Of a stretch of 26,734 nucleotides of DNA, positions 24,105-26,734 are shown in pieces. Every line of letters starts with the position of its first letter. Positions within the stretch are counted from its first letter, which is position 1. This stretch comes from Clostridiales bacterium. Lineage in GTDB: Bacteria; Bacillota; Clostridia; Oscillospirales; Acutalibacteraceae. The translations under genes and the position numbers were made by a program. The stretch spans positions 47,139-73,872 of the forward strand of contig JAHZIE010000003.1 in the NCBI GenBank assembly GCA_019419895.1. The letters are read 5' to 3'. The notes below the pieces were generated by a model. That model worked only from the letters and a program-made list of their open reading frames with translations. It did no database searches and had not been told where the DNA came from.

Positions 24105-25090
24105 TGAAGGACGGATATATTTTCAAGGCGGCCCAGCCGAAACCAGATGAGATTGAAATGGAACAAATTAACCGTTTTACTAGGAGAAAACTATTGCCGG
24201 AAGAGGTATACACCTTTTCTGTGATCCTGTGTGACAATGAGATCGATCGGGACATGGAACGGTTTTCCATCCCTGCTTTAAAAAGGCTGGCCGAGCTTTT
24301 TGTGGGAAAGCCGGGAATTTTTGACCACAGCATGAAGGGGAGTGATCAAACCGCGCGGATTTATTCCTGCGAAGTGGAACAGGTGGATGGACGCAAAACA
24401 AAAGCGGGAGAGGATTACTGCCGTCTGAAGGCAAAGGCATATATGCCTGTGACGGAGAAAAATTCTGATATGAGAATGGAATTGGATTCTGGCATAAAAA
24501 AAGAGGTCAGTGTAGGATGTGCTGTACAGGGGGCATATTGCTCTGTCTGCGGCGCGGATAAAAAGAAAAAAGGATGCAGTCATGTGAAGGGAAAAACTTA
24601 TCCGGGCCACAACTGCGTTGCCCATGTGATTCTGGACGAACCGTCCGACGCCTATGAATGGTCCTTTGTGGCGGTGCCGGCCCAGATGGAGGCAGGCGTG
24701 GTGAAAAGCTTTGTACAAATGAACAGAGGGGGTGAAAATGTGGAACAGGTCATAGAACGTATTCAAAAATCCGCAGGGGAGGTGTGCTTGGATCACCAGG
24801 AGACTGTTAAGCTGCTCGACTATATTTCCCAATTGAGGGAAAAGGCGGAATTGGGCGAGGCTTACCGCATGGAGCTGAGAAAGGAGGTGCTGAGGCTGAA
24901 TAGTATGATTCCTTCCGCGGTACCGGGTGAAACCATGGAGCAACTAACGAAAAAAATGACCATTTCGGAACTGAAAAGCTTTCGGGAGGCGTTTACAGCA
25001 CAAGCTGGGGAAAGAAAAATTTCCCAGCCACAGTTGGCCCCACGGACGGAAAAGAAGGTTATTGAGGGGAATCATCCCTTCCAGATTTAA
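24104..25090 (+). CDS. Prohead protease with Cys/His insert and scaffold-like tail
   Basis: 328-aa capsid maturation protease of the XkdF/U35-like group. The protease core carries His75 (GIFDHSMKG) and Ser136 (KKEVSVGCAV), with the conserved EPSDAYEWSFVAVPAQ closing strand (179-194). Between them is a probable zinc knuckle: Cys146, Cys149, Cys158, His160, His169, Cys171. The C-terminal about 125 residues are helical and charged, suiting a scaffolding function fused to the protease. GGAGG lies about 10 bases before the ATG at 24104. It is followed by the decoration and capsid genes as expected. Confidence 0.85.
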   Translation: MKDGYIFKAAQPKPDEIEMEQINRFTRRKLLPEEVYTFSVILCDNEIDRDMERFSIPALKRLAELFVGKPGIFDHSMKGSDQTARIYSCEVEQVDGRKTKAGEDYCRLKAKAYMPVTEKNSDMRMELDSGIKKEVSVGCAVQGAYCSVCGADKKKKGCSHVKGKTYPGHNCVAHVILDEPSDAYEWSFVAVPAQMEAGVVKSFVQMNRGGENVEQVIERIQKSAGEVCLDHQETVKLLDYISQLREKAELGEAYRMELRKEVLRLNSMIPSAVPGETMEQLTKKMTISELKSFREAFTAQAGERKISQPQLAPRTEKKVIEGNHPFQI

Positions 25091-25109
25091 ATGAAAGGAC
25101 GGATCTGAT

Positions 25110-25448
25110 ATGAAGATTGCAATGGATGGATTTCAGGAAAATATTGTGACAATGGAAGCCGCAGAAGGGGTGGCTAAGGGAAACGTGGTGAAGATTACCG
25201 CCGATTTGAAGGTGGAGCAGTGCGCCGACGGAGATGACATCTGCGGGGTGGTGGTTTCTGCCGCCGAAGGCTATGCAGCGGTGCAGCTGAAAGGATTCGC
25301 CACGATAAAAAGCTCCGGAGCAATTGGATATGGCTACCAGGAGCTGGCCGCGGCGGGGGCGGATTCTGTCAAAGCGCTGGAGGGAGGAAGAAAGCTTCTT
25401 GTGGTACAGAAAGACACATCCGCGAATACGATCGGTGTGATTCTTTAA
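25110..25448 (+). CDS. DUF2190-like capsid decoration protein
   Basis: 112-aa beta-rich protein. The pattern EGVAKGNVVKITADLKVEQC, then ICGVVVSAAEGYAAVQLKG, is that of DUF2190/head-decoration proteins, small trimers that cap the capsid shell and stabilise it. The position between prohead protease and major capsid genes is the usual one. GAAAGGACGG lies upstream of the ATG. The family call rests on pattern and context. Confidence 0.75.
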   Translation: MKIAMDGFQENIVTMEAAEGVAKGNVVKITADLKVEQCADGDDICGVVVSAAEGYAAVQLKGFATIKSSGAIGYGYQELAAAGADSVKALEGGRKLLVVQKDTSANTIGVIL

Positions 25449-25504
25449 GACGTCTGAATATACGGATGAAATACCTGCTGTAAAAAACGAATGGAGGAAC
25501 GACA

Positions 25505-26515
25505 ATGGCTTCTTATGATACCTTGAAATTGGAAAAGGGAATGTATGCCTCAGGGGGACGCAGCTTTACCCAAGTGCTGGAAGAGATGGATCCTTCCGGT
25601 ACTTACGCAGGAACTGCGCTGGAGGGACTGGACGCTTATCAGCGTCAGCTGAAACGATTTGATATTAAGGTCAGCGGCGCGGGCTCTGATATTGTAGAGA
25701 AATTTTTTCAAACATCTGATTCGGCGGCTCTGTTTCCGGAATATATTTCTCGTGCCGTCAGGCAGGGAATGGAGGAAGCCAATCTTCTTCCGTCGATTGT
25801 TGCCACGGTAACAAAGATTGATGGGATGGATTATCGTACCATTGCTTCGGTGCCTACCCAAGAGGAAAAAAGCCTGAAACGGGTGGCAGAGGGGGCGTTT
25901 ATCCCTCAAACGGTAATTAAAACACAGGAAAATCTTGTCAAACTCCATAAGAGAGGGAGGATGCTGGTTGCAACCTATGAGGCCCTCCGGTTCCAGCGGC
26001 TTGATTTGTTTACGGTGACACTCAGGCAGATTGGCGCCTATATCGCTAGGACGCAGCTGGAGGATGCCGTACAGGTATTAGTGAACGGGGATGGGAATAA
26101 CAATGCCGCGGAGGAACTCAGCGCCGCTGCTTCCGGTACCCTGACTTATGCCGATCTGCTGTCACTTTGGGCAAAGTTTGATCCTGAGGAGATGAACACT
26201 ATTTTGGTATCCCCCGCAATGATGCAGAAAATTTTAAATCTTGACGAAATGAAGGCTCCTCAGAATGGACTGAATTTTCTTGCAACTGGAAAGCTGAATT
26301 CTCCCTTTGGAGCCCAGATTTTCCGTACCTCCGCTGTTGCAGAGGACAAGATTATCGGTCTGGACAAAAGATGCGCTCTGGAAATGGTCCAGGCAGGTGA
26401 CATTGTTTTGGATTATGACAAACTGATTGACAGACAGCTGGAACGGGCCGCGATCACCAGTATTGCCGGATTTGCAAAAATTTTCAGCGCAGCTTCCAAA
26501 GTGCTGAAGATTTAA
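25505..26515 (+). CDS. Major capsid protein
   Basis: 336-aa shell protein of the HK97-fold type (XkdG-like). After an N-terminal arm it shows SAALFPEYISRAVRQGMEEA, DYRTIASVPTQEEKSLKRV, the E-loop/A-domain region with KLHKRGRMLVATYEALRFQR, NTILVSPAMMQKILNL in the A domain, and the closing AITSIAGFAKIFSAASKVLK. The GGAGG site is 7 bases before the ATG. All core segments are present, so the shell gene appears intact. Confidence 0.9.
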   Translation: MASYDTLKLEKGMYASGGRSFTQVLEEMDPSGTYAGTALEGLDAYQRQLKRFDIKVSGAGSDIVEKFFQTSDSAALFPEYISRAVRQGMEEANLLPSIVATVTKIDGMDYRTIASVPTQEEKSLKRVAEGAFIPQTVIKTQENLVKLHKRGRMLVATYEALRFQRLDLFTVTLRQIGAYIARTQLEDAVQVLVNGDGNNNAAEELSAAASGTLTYADLLSLWAKFDPEEMNTILVSPAMMQKILNLDEMKAPQNGLNFLATGKLNSPFGAQIFRTSAVAEDKIIGLDKRCALEMVQAGDIVLDYDKLIDRQLERAAITSIAGFAKIFSAASKVLKI

Positions 26516-26536
26516 GATAAAGAAGGGGAAAAGCGC

Positions 26537-26734
26537 ATGGTGCTGAGAAAAATTTATCAAAGGGTCTTACTTCTGTCCGCATTGGAGGCGGATGAAGCCG
26601 CGCCATGGTTCCCCCTGTGCGAAGAAGCCGCCATGTCCCTTTCTAAAAGACTGAAGGCCGGAGTGAGGGAAGAGCATTGGGAGCCGCTGTTGGAAAACGC
26701 AGCAGCGGCTATGGCTTTTTGCCGGTATACCGCT
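26537..26734 (+). CDS. Start of the next phage gene, cut by the window end
   Basis: The frame is open from ATG 26537 (GAAGGGGAAAAG upstream) to the last base, at least 66 codons, starting MVLRKIYQRVLLLSALEADE. It is 21 bases after the capsid gene. Genes at this position usually encode head-tail connector or completion proteins, but no motif confirms this. Confidence 0.6.
   Translation, partial: MVLRKIYQRVLLLSALEADEAAPWFPLCEEAAMSLSKRLKAGVREEHWEPLLENAAAAMAFCRYTA

Noticed and set aside
1..26734. tRNA, rRNA genes or CRISPR arrays
   Set aside because: No cloverleaf-like sequences, rRNA signatures or regularly spaced direct repeats were seen on reading either strand.
21058..26734. Phage attachment sites
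   Set aside because: No tRNA gene or integrase lies near the left edge of the phage operon and the right end is outside the window, so no att pair can be proposed.

Overview
The window looks like a chromosomal segment of a low-to-mid GC Gram-positive anaerobe of the class Clostridia, probably a gut Oscillospiraceae- or Lachnospiraceae-like bacterium. The reasons are the BceS/BceA/BceB-type envelope-stress module, strong AGGAGG-type ribosome sites, TTGACA/TATAAT promoters, GTG and TTG starts, an LplA-like sugar-binding lipoprotein and a PBSX-like phage head operon. The exact taxon cannot be read from the sequence.

Layout, left to right. (1) 1-4050: the 3' part of a BceS-type histidine kinase, then an operator/promoter region and a BceA-BceB ABC exporter pair closed by a hairpin terminator. 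(2) 4073-7304: the open tail of a lost gene, then two minus-strand genes: an HD-domain hydrolase and a one-protein membrane sensor with an N-terminal HTH. (3) 7417-15440: an approximately 7.4-kb sugar-catabolism block. A minus-strand AraC regulator diverges from an operon of two Gfo/Idh/MocA dehydrogenases, a ThuA-like protein, a cytosolic glycosidase-like TIM barrel and an orphan sugar-binding lipoprotein without permeases. A 119-bp sequence, about 92% identical in its two copies and in opposite orientations, sits just outside both ends. (4) 15596-16463: a LicD-type phosphotransferase. (5) 16464-19370: a gene-poor, decayed stretch with a perfect sigma-A promoter driving a 63-aa membrane peptide, a DUF3789-like micropeptide and a frameshifted phage holin. 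(6) 19371-20529: a CorA magnesium channel preceded by an approximately 200-nt leader. (7) 20798-26734: a small conserved-looking gene, a terminator, a palindrome, and a compact phage head operon (small and large terminase, portal, prohead protease, capsid decoration protein, major capsid protein, and the next gene cut by the window end).

The most interesting signal is in the corA leader. A 27-codon open frame at 19508-19591, with a perfect AGGAGG site and a TTG start, encodes a peptide starting M-H-P-D-P-T-G-K-P-R-S-R. This closely resembles the enterobacterial MgtL leader peptide (MEPDPTPLPRRR...), which senses low Mg2+ by destabilising its own ribosome and switches on the MgtA Mg2+ transporter. 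Around it are four RNA segments able to form mutually exclusive 1:2, 2:3 and 3:4 hairpins, and its stop codon abuts the corA ribosome site. The sequence therefore suggests an MgtL-like, translation-coupled Mg2+ sensor controlling CorA in a Gram-positive bacterium. The peptide and the pairings are seen directly; the mechanism is inferred.

Working together: the Bce module likely detects and removes cell-wall-active peptides. The sugar block likely imports or processes an oxidised glycoside under AraC control. CorA supplies Mg2+ under leader control. The phage operon is a late (head) module with no integrase or repressor in view, either the left end of a prophage or a domesticated particle.
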